From: Schistosoma haematobium
Taxonomy: Eukaryota > Platyhelminthes > Trematoda > Strigeidida > Schistosomatidae
Length of the DNA: 64,000 nt
Reading direction: 5' to 3'
Assembly: GCF_000699445.3 (NCBI RefSeq)
Contig: NC_067196.1
Span: forward strand, 36,662,616-36,726,615
Shown one piece after another: positions 1 to 11,633 of the stretch. The notes under the pieces were generated by a model. It was given only the letters and a program-made list of their open reading frames with translations, searched no databases and was not told the DNA's origin. Each line of letters begins with the position of its first letter. Positions within the stretch are counted from its first letter, which is position 1. A program made the translations under genes and the position numbers.

Positions 1-2225
1 ACTGTGCATTCTATTAAATCGAACTGACTGAACTCTTTAACTTTTAGTTTCTGTAGTTAAATACATTTATGGTGTACTATTTACAGCTTTACTCCTATCA
101 AATTTCGACGAATCGTAATCATCTATCAATCTTGTTTGTTCAAGATACCATTTTCGACTAAAACAGTTGGACATGGATTATGAGGCAAAATACTAATGAA
201 TGATGGGTTAGCACTTAATTGAAAAATTGTTTAATAATATGATTAATATAAAAATTATTTTAATCATTGAATAAGATTAATATACTATGATGGATTACAT
301 TTATTGGATTTTATTAATGGTACGCGGTGATACAGGTAAAATTTCACATTTAGGAAATAAATAGAGCTATCAGAATATAGAGAAAACCAAAATCTTTATT
401 TTGTTTTATAATACGCACAGATTCATATGGTCAAACACATGAATAAAACTTATTTAAGTACTATATAGTGCGGGAAAATTATTGGCACATGATGGTAAAT
501 CTAGTCGTATGTTTTAAACATTAAAAATTATACATTAAAGCGAAATGATTAGAGAGCAACATGTGAAAATGTTCTCGAACCATTTACAGGTAATGATATG
601 CAAAATTGGAAAGTAAATTAAGTCAGAAAATAACAACAACAAAAGAACAAATTTCTCAAGGTCAAGCTTACTAGTGTATTTTTGAAGAAAGTACAGTACT
701 AAATTTAATTGTAGTTAACAACCAATGTGAAAATGTGCAATTCAGACACCAATAATTAATTCGTGTATTCAACTGTGAACCACATTAAGGGTGAACAATC
801 TATTGGTTCCAACTGACTAACTAAAGCTGGAGTAAACTGAGTAAGGTTCGATTCCAGTAAATCTGTGGAAATCACTTAGTACGTAAAAATTGCCTGACAA
901 TCAACCATTATAATAAGTTTTAAAAATAAGTATTATATTAAAATTCTCTTAGTTGTGTAGATTATAAGATCCGTAAATTACCATATTCAATTTTATCATG
1001 AATTGATTACTCGTCATTATGCAGGACTGGAATTGATTTCAAACTACTTCCTATTTTACATTAAAATTGAGAATATCGTAGGCAAAAGTGCTGCAAAATG
1101 AAATTTCACTATAAGATAGTATAACAATCAGCTTCACAATTAGCATTCGGGACAGCTTCAGATGTCTTAGAATACAGGTTTCTAATCATCGATGATTTAT
1201 CTGTTGGTTATGTCTTTTCGTATTTTAAGTTACTTCCTACAAATAAAAAAGAACTTATTGTGTCATTGAATAAAAATAGAGAGAATTCAAAGAAAATTTT
1301 CTTCTCGACGAAATCATTTACTTAAGGTGTACATCCATAAAGTTATTTGGAAAATATATGTCTATAGAAGGATAGAAAAGATTACATCATAAATTGATTC
1401 AAATATCTTATTATTACGCAATAATCAAGGGGTAAGAGAAGAATATAAGGATGGGAATAGTTTACGGGTCGGAATTACGACAGATGATTGTCTGATTGAC
1501 AGATATGAAGGAAAAACGACATACATAAAAGTCACAAAATAAAAACTGAATAATAATCATGAAAAACTGTTTAAGGATGATAATAACTGACAACGGATTA
1601 AAATTACAAAACAGTAATTAAAAATCAAGATAAAAACTAGAACATACTACAAAAGGGAATAAGGGCCAAGGAAGGGTGAGAGGTTGGACAAATCATTTTT
1701 ACAAGGAAAGTTCAGGCTTGAGTTGGTGGATTGCCAATGCCTCAGTTGTGCATAAGATTTTGATTCGACCTCCTATCGACCTAATTCCTTTGACAGTGTA
1801 GATTATTTTAAAAGAAGAATCTTTCGGAGTGATGTGCACATAGTTGATTAAATGCTCCTGTATCGAACTAGTAATTGTTTGGCTATATAAAACGCTTGAA
1901 AGACCTTATGTACACCTGGTTAGATTTGCAATCCTATCATGAATTAATATTGACCTTTCTTCCATATACATTTTCTATATATGTATGTTTGTCTATGTGA
2001 ACTATATTTCATTACTAGCGATATTAAATCAAGGTACGCATACCAAGTTAATTCAGAGGCTACACTTCATCATTGTTATCAAATGGAGTCAACCAACGAG
2101 GTTACAACTACTGTATATGGACTCTATCAGAATAATGGGACAGTCTGTTGTTAATTTATAGAAACCAAAGAGAAAAATGGGTCATTTTCGGTATTAGACT
2201 TCACGTAATCATATTTCTTTATCTA
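1..2225. other. AT-rich non-coding stretch
   Basis: I see no coding frame, RNA gene or recognisable repeat here. The part around 1660-1860 is slightly richer in G and C and may be an old repeat, but nothing in it can be named. Confidence 0.5.
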
Positions 2226-2229
2226 CTCT

Positions 2230-2413
2230 GGTTAGCGTTTTTTTAACAACGTTGTTTTTTACCGGATGGGGTTACTAACCCCATACCTAACTCTCCTCCT
2301 TTACCCGGGCATGAGACCGATAATAACCCTAGAATAGCTACAGGTGGAGTTCGATAGATAATGCTGCTGGGCGGCTTATGCTCCTCCACCAGGAGTAACA
2401 AGCGTAAGTAGTT
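2230..2413 (+). mobile_element. RTE-type LINE 3' end fragment
   Basis: The stretch ends with a block at about 2365-2413 (GGCGGCTTATGCTCCTCCAC, then a gcgtaagta tail) that closely matches the terminal block of the longer RTE copy at about 8000-8040. It has no usable reading frame. It is most simply a 5'-truncated copy that kept only the last ~180 bases, as expected from target-primed reverse transcription. Assignment to the schistosome SR2/RTE group rests on this shared end. Confidence 0.6.
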
Positions 2414-2415
2414 AC

Positions 2416-3585
2416 ATTTTTACCCTTCCATTATTGCCTAACCTAAACCACCACTATTCTGTATCCATTAATACGACTTTGTTACTTTACACTGCATAAA
2501 AACAAATACTTTTACATCGTAATGTTCAGATCCTTGCGATTGTCAATGTCTTCCGACCTGCTGCTGAGCATTATAGAAGTTTATCTCCTCGGTCATTTTG
2601 TACAATAAGATTTTTTCTAATTAATAACCTTTTTATCCAGTTAACATTCTATTATAGGCCATAAAGCCTTATCAACCATAGACACTTTACAATATTACCT
2701 TCTTTATCTGATAGACAAAAAATCGTAACAATAATACTACTAGTAATAATAGTAGTAATAAAATAGTGCATAAATTATCTTCCACCAATTAAGATAATTA
2801 GGATTCTGGAATAAACTTGATTATAATCATATCTTAAATATTATACTCTAGTTTCTTCTCATTAAACAAATGAATCCGATATTCAATAAGAATAAAACTT
2901 ACAAGTTCATGAAACCAAATATTTTTATCAATATATTAACAGATTTATATTTGGAAGTGAATATATAAGTGAGACAACCACATTAAAATCATGGCAAGAA
3001 ATAAGTAACACGTTGTCTATGAGTATTGAGGTTGTCTTGACTGATTTTGAATTGAAGTATTAAATAGTGTAGAAAGATCTATTGTCTAATGTGAAAGCAT
3101 ATAGAAAAGAGTATTTGTATGAATTAACCTAGATTATTCAGAAACTTGATGACTGAATGTTTCAGACAAAGTGAGTATAATCTTTCCAAAAAACAAAAAA
3201 AACCATTTATTGATTATAACTATGTTTCGTTAATATATATTCACAGGTACGTGCAAAAAGTGAATGAGTGTAGGTTGACCATTTGGACGCTGATTTAAGA
3301 TTCAGCTGAATAAATGCTTTCAGTTGGTTTTTATCTCACAAATTGGTTTACAAGTAATAATGACAAGGCATGTAAGTTAATTTTTCTTATATTAAATGAA
3401 ATCATTATCAACAATGAAAGTCATCCGAGTATTGTTAAAAAATTTAGTTGGATTGTTTATAATTTCAATAAATGATTTTTTGAAAGAATTACTAATAAAT
3501 TCTCAATATTTGGATGTTTTAGTTTTATTACTAACTCATATAGATTATATCAAACCACTAACAGAAATTAAGGAGGAAGAATATA
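2416..3585. other. AT-rich non-coding stretch
   Basis: No supported feature. A 72-codon open frame at 3396-3614 has low-complexity composition and runs into the repeat that follows, so it is not called as a gene. Confidence 0.5.
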
Positions 3586-3587
3586 GT

Positions 3588-3770
3588 TGTAAAATCTCAG
3601 CGAATGAATTTTGAAGTCAATTCAACGTTTCGTCTGACAATCTGGTCCACGCTTTTTCAAGGAAATACTGTGAAACTATTGGATCAAATTTAGACGAAAG
3701 TTCTTAACTAACAGAAATTGCTAAATATTTTAAAATTTTTCACATCAATGAACGTATACAATAAATGTAG
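3588..3770 (-). repeat. Dispersed repeat with decayed hammerhead-like motif
   Basis: The same unit appears in the opposite direction at 48165-48360 and in part at 31795-32040. Shared blocks are AATCTCAGCGAATGAATTTT, CAACGTTTCGTC and ATACTGTGAAACTATT. Read on the minus strand, a GACGAAACGTTG segment follows a stem-like stretch as in a hammerhead ribozyme, but the CUGAnGA half is broken here. A Penelope-like terminal repeat is the likely source (inference). Confidence 0.5.
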
Positions 3771-3774
3771 TTGA

Positions 3775-4485
3775 CAGATTATAAATGCTCTGGTGAATGT
3801 TTATTCCATATATTGATTTAAATGATAAAGCTTTGTCATTATGATAAATAAAATAGTTTATGTAAAGAATTCGATATTCTCCAGAATAAGAAGGAAAGTT
3901 TTATGAATAAATCAAAAACTTAAAACAATCTAAGCTTACGTCAATATCAGTAATCAAAATCGAAATTTTGGTTCGTCTATATAATGTGTATGTAAATTTT
4001 GGTTGAATTTGGATGTCAACTTAGGTGATGACTTACTTTCCTGAACTAGGAAGCATCGGACAATGAGAAAACCAAGCTTTCCATTCTCTACAACTGGATT
4101 CTTGAGCCATTAAGATACGAACGTTAGCTGCTCATTCTAAGTGCATTTCAATCACGAAATAAATACAATCGTTTACGCTGAATAGAAAGTGTAACCTTGA
4201 TCTCCTCGTAAACAATATCACTGAATGCAACAACTTCAGAAAATCAAACAAAACATTACGAAAGTCAGCTTTATGAACGAACACCAAAGAATAAGTAGGC
4301 TAAAGCAATTACATGCATTTGAGTTATTTCAAATTCATTATGAATAACCAGTAGCAATTAATTCAATTCAACAAACAAGCATGAATTTGTGCAACCAAAT
4401 TTAGGTTGAACGACTTGTGAGTGTTTTTATATCGCCAAACTCATGACTAAACCTAAATGTGCAGAGTATCAATTTGACACTGAAA
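3775..4485. other. Non-coding stretch
   Basis: Nothing recognised. Confidence 0.4.
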
Positions 4486-4494
4486 ACAAATAAT

Positions 4495-4585
4495 AACATC
4501 TATTTTTGTTATATCCCAATAGGTAGAAAAATTGTATTTCTGACGTTTCGTGACTAAATAAAAGCCACTTCTGTTCCCATAGCTT
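4495..4585 (-). repeat. Hammerhead-like dispersed repeat, broken copy
   Basis: On the minus strand the segment carries AGTCACGAAACGTCAGAAAT followed by a TTTTTCTAC block and a TATATC-type end. This is the unit seen in better shape at 27446-27488 and 52783-52825. The CUGAAGA half has become ACAGAAG, so the ribozyme core is not complete. Confidence 0.55.
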
Positions 4586-4689
4586 TTTTGATATCATGCC
4601 CAGATACCTCGAAGCGCGTATCACTTTTACGGTTAACTAACACTTCCAGTTATAACTAAAATATACTTTTGACTGCAACGTCATTAGGC

Positions 4690-5690
4690 CGGACGCTAAT
4701 GTCTTCTTTCTGTGGCTTTCTTACGTCCAGATAGACGTGCTCACACTAGATCAAAATCGGAGTCCAAATATGCGCTCGAGGATGAGTGACAGTCTTTTAT
4801 TGAGCTTTTCCAACAATGGCTGATGGCAAATTAGTCTTTTTGAATCTATCGTTGGACTGGTGGTGGGGGTCGCCAAGTCTTACTTCTTTCCTTATGCTTA
4901 AAATTGATGCTTGCTAAGAATAGGTTATCTGAGCATAGTTGCAACAGACAGTCGCCATTAATTATTCGCTGAGCCACAACATTGTAAGATTTGCCCAAGT
5001 TTCTTTCAGTTTGCTTTAGTTTATCTACTTGAGCATTAAAATCACCTAGAATAGTTAATACATCAGTGTTTAGCTTTTTGAAGAAAGTTGGATAGCTTGC
5101 CCTATAATTCATCCACAACTCCATCCGGGTTGCAATCAAAGGGAGCGTAGGCAGAAACACCGCAGGAGCAACGGCATGTGTCGAGTTCTCTTTGTCCCGT
5201 TTAGTCGAACAGTGCGCAAGCGGCTGTCTGTTGGAATCCAATATATCAGAAATTGTTCTACTGTTGAAATTAATGCTAAACTACACTAGCGAGGCCACGA
5301 GAAATTACAGTGGGGTCTCCAAATGCTCGAAGGGGCAAATCGTGCCAATTCTTTATATCGATAAAGTGAGGTCAAATCAATGACCGTACTCGGATACTTT
5401 ATGCACGTTTTTGAGACGCAGTATATGTTGATGGCATAGGATTATGGAGTTCTGGATAAAGAAGCCTGCTTTCCCATCTGACACAAGGTTCGAACATTAA
5501 AAGCTCCAACATGTAGTTTCAGGAGACCATGGTTAACACTTCGTGAACTCAAATCAATAGCATTGGCGGGGTGTAGTGATAAAGATATATGAGAAGAGTT
5601 AGGGTTGATCGTCAACAAAACGACCTCGGGTGGTGATAAAGGTATGAGGGCAGTTTTAACTTCCCGGTCACCCAATCTGAGGCACATTTA
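4690..5690 (-). pseudogene. LINE AP-endonuclease domain, decayed
   Basis: Translating the minus strand from 5690 down to about 4690 gives, in order and in shifting frames, the hallmarks of an apurinic-like endonuclease of a non-LTR retrotransposon: GAFNVRTLCQMGKQASL at the N-terminus, a SAYAP block, the catalytic GDFNAQVDKL block (about 5070-5010), CSDN, KTWRPP, and a final SDFDLVRAR block near 4750. Several stops and frame shifts interrupt it. No reverse-transcriptase part follows. A 5' piece of the same family lies at 58540-59060. It is a dead fragment; the exact clade is not certain. Confidence 0.8.
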
Positions 5691-5736
5691 TTCATAAGGG
5701 AGTAGAAAAAGTTGAATTAATGGAAGTCTTAGCGAC

Positions 5737-6897
5737 TTGGGAGAGTCATCCAAGTTGCTGCAAAAAATGAAAAGATGCAACCTGGAGGTGCTCGGAGTTA
5801 GTGAAACACATTGGACGCAGGTTGGTCAACAAAGACTAGTTTCAGGTGAGATGCTGTTGTACTCCAGTCATGAAGAAGAAAATGCTCAACATACACAAGA
5901 AGTTGCATCGATGCTACCCAAACAAGCACAAAAAGCACCTTTAGGATGGGGATCTCACGGCCTCCCTCAAAACAAAGAGGCCATTAAGATGAACGTCATT
6001 CAATGCTATGTGCCTACGAACGGTCGCAATGAACACGTTGAAAATCAATTCTACGATAGGCTACAGCCAATCATCGAGAAGTGCCCAACAAAGAACCTGA
6101 CCATTCTGATGGGAGATTTCAATGCCAAGGTGGGAACGGACAACACTGGATATGAAGACATCATAGGACGACACGGACTGGGAGAAAGGAACGAAAACGG
6201 TGAGAGATTTGCAAACCTATGTGCCTTCAATAAACTGGTCATGGGCGGCACCATATTCCCACATAAACGCATACACAAAACCACATGGACTTCACCAGAT
6301 CACACCACGCAAAACCAAATCGACCATATTTGCATCAACAAAATGTTCATGAGGACTATAGAGGACGTGAGAACCAAGAGAGGAGCTGATATAGCGTCAG
6401 ATCATCACTTGCTGGTCGCCAAGATGAAATTGAAACTCAAGAAGCACTGGACAATGGGGCGGACAATATCACAAAAGTTCAATACGGCCTTTCTTCAGGA
6501 TACTAACAAACTCAACAAATTCAAGATAGTCCTCAGCAACAAGTTCCAGGCCTTTCATGATCTACTCGATGGAGAGGGGACTACCATAGAGAGCAACTGG
6601 AAAGAGATCAAAGAGGCAATCACTTCAACATGTCATGAGGTTCTGGGCCACAAGAGGCACCATCACAATGAATGGATCACTGCTGATACACTGGATATGA
6701 TTGAAGAAAGGAGGAACAAGAAGGCAGCAATCAGTATCAGCCGAACAAGAGCAGAGAAAGCCAAGACACAAGCTGAATACACAGAAGTAAACAAGAAAGT
6801 GAAGAGAAGCATCAGAACTGACAAACGTAAATATGTGGAAGATTTAGCAATGACGGTGGAAAATGTTTCAAGAGAAGGAAACATGAGAACTGTATGA
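5737..6897 (+). pseudogene. RTE endonuclease domain plus linker
   Basis: This 386-residue open frame is the endonuclease half of the RTE polyprotein. Catalytic blocks of the AP-endonuclease fold are present: SETHW at 22-26 (metal-binding Glu), MGDFNAKVG at 125-133, TTWT at 182-185, QIDHI at 194-198 and SDHHLL at 221-226. This domain nicks target DNA to prime reverse transcription. Residues 230-386 are the lysine-rich linker towards the reverse transcriptase. The frame ends early at 6895 because of a small deletion; translation in another frame continues the protein through LYDTTKKLSG. The true start probably lies upstream of the first ATG, since the canonical N-terminus seems cut. Confidence 0.85.
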
Positions 6898-7708
6898 CAC
6901 AACAAAGAAACTCTCTGGAAATCACCGTAAACCAGAACTACTAGTGAAAAGCAAGGTAATCATCGACATTGAGGAACAACGAAACAGGTGGGTAGAACAC
7001 TTTAAGGAACTCTTGAATCGACCAGCCCCACTGAATCCACCCAACATCGAAGCAGGACCCACGGACCTCCCAATCAATGTTGTCCCACCAACAATTGAAG
7101 AGATCACCATGACCATCAGATAAATCAACAGTGGCAAAGCAGTAAGACCAGACAACATTCCAGCAGAGGCACTGAAAGCAGACGTAGCAGTAGCTGCAAA
7201 GATACTCCGTACTCTCGTCAGCAAGATTTAGGATGAAGAACAAGCACCAACAGACTGGAAAGAAGAACACCAGATCAAGATACCAAATAAAGGCGACCTC
7301 AGCAAGTGTGAGAATTACAGAAGCATCACTCGCTCAATACCAGGAAAAGTCTTCAACAAGGTGTTGCTAAACAGAATGAAGGACTTCGTAGACGCCCAAT
7401 TTCTAGATCGACAGGTTTAATTTCATAAGGATAGATCATGTACCGACCCAATCGCAACACTACGGATCGTTTTGGAAAAATCGATTGAATGGGATTCACG
7501 TTTTTGTATCAACTTCATTGACTACGAGAAAGCATTTGATAGAGTTGACAGGGCAACACTATGGAAACTTCTTTGACACTACAGCGTGCCTGAGAAGATA
7601 GTCAACATTATACGGAATTATTATGATGGATTAAACTGCAAAATCGTGCATGAAGGGCAGCTCGCAGATTCGTTCGACGTAAAGACCGGTGTCAAGCAAG
7701 GTTCCTTA
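6898..7708 (+). pseudogene. RTE reverse transcriptase N-terminal half
   Basis: The sequence continues the polyprotein with AGPTDLPINV, an IPAEALKADV block, PTDWKE, KGDLSKCENYRSI (about 7291-7329) and the polymerase motif A region FIDYEKAFD (about 7513-7539), whose first Asp binds catalytic metal. Stop codons at about 7121, 7230 and 7418 interrupt it. The reading ends at a TGVKQGSL block near 7700, just before the motif C region that should hold FADD. It cannot make an active enzyme. Confidence 0.8.
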
Positions 7709-8040
7709 ACAGTTGTCTACGCAAAATACTTCAGATCTGTTGGCTAGACACTATCAACAACAACCTACTGTGGAGGGAGGGAACAAACCAGACTCCAGTG
7801 CGGAAGAAATCGGGAAGTGTATAGGACATACATTGGCGAAAGTACCCTCCTATGTCACAAGGAGAGTCCTCGCTTGGGACCACAATGAGAAGATGAAAAC
7901 ATACGCCGTGAAATGGAGACGGACATGAGAAGGATGAACAACAGTTGGATAGAACTAGAAAAGAAAGCCCAGGACATAGGAGGTTGAAGAATACTGACCG
8001 GCGGCTTATGCTCAATTGGTGGTAACAGGCGTAAGTATGT
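7709..8040 (+). pseudogene. RTE C-terminal tail after internal deletion
   Basis: The stretch joins abruptly to SCLRKIL, NNNLLWERTNQ, VGHTLAKVPSYVTRR and a terminal LERKAQ-like block read in two frames, followed by the RTE 3' end. In intact RTE elements several hundred bases of polymerase thumb and linker lie between these blocks and the TGVRQG motif, so a deletion joined them. The final GGCGGCTTATGCTC block also occurs at 2365. Confidence 0.7.
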
Positions 8041-8044
8041 AAGG

Positions 8045-8930
8045 TTGTGCTTTATTTTATCGATCCCAATTGCCTCTTCGTTTCTGGCCCGTTTACATAC
8101 TCATAATGACATTACTAATCTAAGTGACGTCTTAACAATAGATCACACTGTTGCTATGATTACAACTCAAACATGAGAAAATGACTGCTAAATAACCTTA
8201 CTTCTGCATGAAGCCTGATGACGCATAAAATAATAATGATAGATCTGTCAAAATTCTAACCTAGATGTCCCTTCAATGCTTCATATTTCCAACATCCCAC
8301 CAACAGCTCTTTGAATTCTCATCCTAACATTTCTCGTATATGATTTAATAAACGTTCTTGGCAAACTGTCTAGTAGATAGTAAAGCTTCCTAACTTAATC
8401 TAGATCACACACCAAAATAATACATAATACAACAGTTCAACACCAGACATTACTGTCATTGAAGATTTGTGTCAGTTTGTGAGGTTACAGCTTTAATTAG
8501 TGGTGTATTAGTTAAAACGACAGGACTAGATAATAGTGCTAAACAGTCATCCTTCTGGATCTTATGATTACAAACAAAATGCAGTCCAACTTTTAGACTC
8601 TTCAGGAAACCTGTCTTCAGCTGTCAGTTAACCATAGCCATTATTGTGTATTAGTTCAAACTGCAACAACTTACAAGAAAGGGATTTTAGCAGGATAAAA
8701 AGTCACGAAACCCAACGCTGATTAAAATCAAATACAGCAAAGATGAAAAATTATTGTCACTCAACTAGTTTAAAAGGTTTTTGTGAAAATGCCTAACAAG
8801 TAATTTGTCAAGCGAAACACTCAATGTAGCTCGGACAATAGGTACTCAGTGGATGATAACCTATTGACCATTTCTTCATACTAGTTTGAAATATCCATAA
8901 GTCATAACTTACCTGCGAAAAGATTGAGGA
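8045..8930. other. Non-coding stretch
   Basis: Nothing recognised. Confidence 0.4.
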
Positions 8931-8934
8931 TTAC

Positions 8935-9005
8935 GTAGGAAGCTATTTATTTATCTACTCTGAAGCGACTTACATCAAGTCACGAAATGTCAGGAATACA
9001 AATTC
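8935..9005 (+). repeat. Hammerhead-like dispersed repeat, degraded
   Basis: The segment CTCTGAAGCGACTTACATCA, then AGTCACGAAATGTCAGG, is a shortened version of the motif at 27446-27488. Two core bases after CUGAAG are missing and CGUC has become UGUC. Confidence 0.5.
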
Positions 9006-9409
9006 CGGTAAAAGTAAAATATAATTACGTTCTTGGCAACCAAACAGGAAACAATGCCTAGTTATAAAACAACTAACAATACAAAGTAATGAGACAACAA
9101 TGGGCTAATAGCTTTGGTCGTATAGATTAACCCTCACAAGTCAAACTACCACTAGTAGTGAAGAAGAAAATGCCAAACTTACAAATGTGTACACATATTA
9201 AGAGTCAGACTAGTGTTGCGAGTTGAGGCTATCACCACAGAGTTTTTGACGCCAACTGACATTAATTACAATGTGAAAGGGTTAGGTGCTAAGGATTAAA
9301 CTGTACTTTTGAGTTAGGTTTAAAAACTTGAGTCAGGGTTTTCATCACAAACTGACATAAGATAAAATGCAATGTTTTGGAACTTTCCTGTTTACAAACT
9401 TGAGGAACT

Positions 9410-9872
9410 TAGGGTTGAGATTTAGAGTGAATAAGGAAAGAACACCACGCAGTTCCACCAAACAATCTTGATAACGCACTGGACAACAGCATGTACCATA
9501 ACATACAATTTACCCTAGGACCTGGTAATGTTATGTATGGATATGGACGACCCACCTGTGGAGATTGGAAAACCCTGATTCCAAACCAAAAGTGCACATG
9601 GACTCCAGGATCCCGAGGTAACAAATGGACTATGAGCCTATTGTTGGTCACCAGCTGCCATGGGACTGCACGTTGCTCCACTGCCTTGTGAATTAGGCTT
9701 CGAGGTCAAAAGTTCAAGAAGTGGCTTCTCAAGAAAACCACGTGCTTCCGTTTGCGCCACCAAGAAGTATTCCAGCCTTGACACAAATCGAATGATGAAG
9801 TGTAGTGCATATATATTCGGTGCCTCCTTGTACCAATATTTATTTTTAAATAAATAAAGCTTAAGCACCATC
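9410..9872 (+). mobile_element. LINE 3' end fragment
   Basis: The stretch is GC-richer than its flanks and ends with GGTGCCTCCTTGTACCAATA and a (TAAA) tail. The same terminal block closes the LINE copy at 10150-10730 (GGTGCCCCCTTGTACCAATA). It has open frames on both strands but none with a recognisable protein; it is read as a LINE 3' untranslated region. Confidence 0.6.
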
Positions 9873-10149
9873 TAAAATTCCCTTTTTGATTTCATAATAG
9901 ATGTCTTATTGGTTTCAAACATTGTAAAGGCCGAATATTGACAACTTTCATCTAGTTACTGATGAAATACACGTTAGCTACCACTGCACTTTAAATTCGC
10001 TTAAAATACACGAGGTTTCATTTTAATTTTGATTGTTTAATACGAGTCCGACAGCATATTATACTTCTACCCAAGTTCCTACGCATAGAGATTTCGCAAT
10101 AATACATATTTTTTTCATTCTGTTTGTGTTAGTAATGTACAGGTTCGGC

Positions 10150-10448
10150 ATCGTGTGTTCGCGCGCAGAGACGATAATACAACTGGTGTCACTATCTCGA
10201 AACATCGACTTCGGTGGCTTGGACATGTTCTACGAATGTCGTGCATTATTTGCAGACGCTGGGACTGGTTGGAAAAAGCGGAGAGGTGGTCAGTGTATGA
10301 CATGGTGTCGGGTATAAAAGAAAGCTGCGAAGGGCTGGCTTCTGTTGGTCCTTCACGACTCCCTGGTTGGGGTCTGAGCGATGGTGCAACACAGTGGCTA
10401 GAGACGTTATCAGATATGGCTCAGAATAGAAGCCAGTGGCGATCCTGA
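10150..10448 (+). pseudogene. LINE polyprotein C-terminus, frameshifted
   Basis: Two frames together give the C-terminal tail of a LINE reverse-transcriptase polyprotein: HRLRWLGHVLRM, then TGWKKRRGGQCMTW, then SRLPGWG and WLETLSDMAQNRSQWR, where the frame ends. The same tail lies at 25139-25380 (minus) and, much decayed, at 32955-33140. A frame shift near 10260 breaks it. Confidence 0.75.
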
Positions 10449-10730
10449 TGTAACCTTCCTTTATTTTCTTCATACAAAGTGGTTGTATCTTCTTTAACTG
10501 AAAGAATTCTTCTGGTTGTACCTTTCCGGTCCCCCGATTATTATTATTACTATTGTTGTTTCACTTCCGTGCACTAATGTGTGGTCGTTATTGTTCTCTT
10601 GTTTTTTTTATTTTACGCTCCCTACCTTCTTTTTTTCTCTTCTCATTCTGATTGTTTTGTGTGGCGCATATATATTTGGTGCCCCCTTGTACCAATATTT
10701 ATGTGTTCAAATATATAAATAAAATACATA
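10449..10730 (+). mobile_element. 3' untranslated region of the same LINE
   Basis: The region follows the stop of the C-terminal tail and is pyrimidine-rich. It ends with GGTGCCCCCTTGTACCAATA and ATAAATAAAATAC, the terminal block shared with 9820-9870. Confidence 0.65.
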
Positions 10731-10734
10731 TTTA

Positions 10735-11575
10735 TCAGTACCTACGAATGTACTGGGTGGTCTACTTATTAACCAATAGCAGAAACTTGCGTTTTATTAA
10801 AGTACTATCACTAATGAAACTAATCGATCTAATTGAAAACAAGTGCATTGTTATAGTGCGGAAGACTATGAACTGCTGTTATCAGAAAAAGTAAAAACCA
10901 ATGACCTGAGGCTTACCTAAGAACATAAGTTGAGACACTCAAATAGCAGATGTTGCTAGACCGATATGCTGTTGATATTTCAGATGGGACTAATAATTAA
11001 TTCTCACATTGGGAACAAGCTTACTGGACAGTAATTATTCAACAACATTTTTGGTAGGATATACAAAAGCACATGTTGGTGGTGTTCCTATACACAACGG
11101 TTAATTAGTCTATGTATGCAGCTTTCGAACCTAAGAGATGTGGTTGGCTAGTTGATAAATTCTGGTGACAAAATAATACAACGGATGTGATGTTTCACAT
11201 ATGATGAAGCGCGATATCTACACGTTCAAAAGTCAGAAAATGAACATCACTTACGTAGCTATTTCTAATCTTCTGCTCTTCTAATTAGGAATAGCACCAG
11301 ACAACAGTACACATCCACAAGAAAAACGGCACTGTTGTTATAATGGAACTAATTTATCTAACCACACCAACATTTATTTCAGGCCAACTAAAAAACACCA
11401 CTCGCCGTGGACAAACTATTTGTAATAAAGATGAGATTGACGTTACACAACATAAATGTATGCGTTTTACAGCAAAACTAAGTACAATGTGAAAATGCAA
11501 AGTGAAATAAGTAAATTTCAATAAACTCAGCGAATGAGAACCATTTTGCAAAATCAGTCTATGGCTCGAACTTTT
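10735..11575. other. Non-coding stretch
   Basis: No supported feature. It lies 3' of the rhodanese gene on the minus strand. Confidence 0.4.
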
Positions 11576-11579
11576 TAAG

Positions 11580-11585
11580 TTTATT
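11580..11585 (-). promoter_or_regulatory. Poly(A) signal of rhodanese gene
   Basis: AATAAA on the minus strand lies about 50 bases after the stop codon of the rhodanese-fold gene, a normal place for a cleavage and polyadenylation signal. Confidence 0.55.
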
Positions 11586-11633
11586 GTGGATTATTTACAC
11601 CATCGTATATAGAAGCACTAAATTTGTTGCTGT

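Larger units (their letters stand above)
5700..8040 (+). mobile_element. RTE/SR2-like LINE, near full length, inactivated
   Basis: The copy runs from an endonuclease domain through part of a reverse transcriptase to a typical short RTE 3' end (GGCGGCTTATGCTC, then gcgtaagtatgtaagg). It lies directly against the oppositely oriented LINE fragment that ends near 5690. Inactivating changes are visible: a frame break near 6890, stop codons at about 7121, 7230 and 7418, and a large internal deletion near 7708 that removes the polymerase active-site FADD region and most of the C-terminal part. It is well above local GC content. Assignment to the RTE clade (SR2 in schistosomes) is by recalled family motifs; no search was done. 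Confidence 0.85.

Noticed and set aside
3396..3614. 72-codon open frame
   Set aside because: Leu/Ile/Asn-rich translation of AT-rich DNA; no start context, no motif; it overlaps a dispersed repeat.
6922..7270. Minus-strand frames of about 100 codons
   Set aside because: Shadows of the RTE reverse-transcriptase region.
9409..9871. Overlapping open frames on both strands
   Set aside because: Lie within a LINE 3' region defined by its shared terminal block; no protein similarity.
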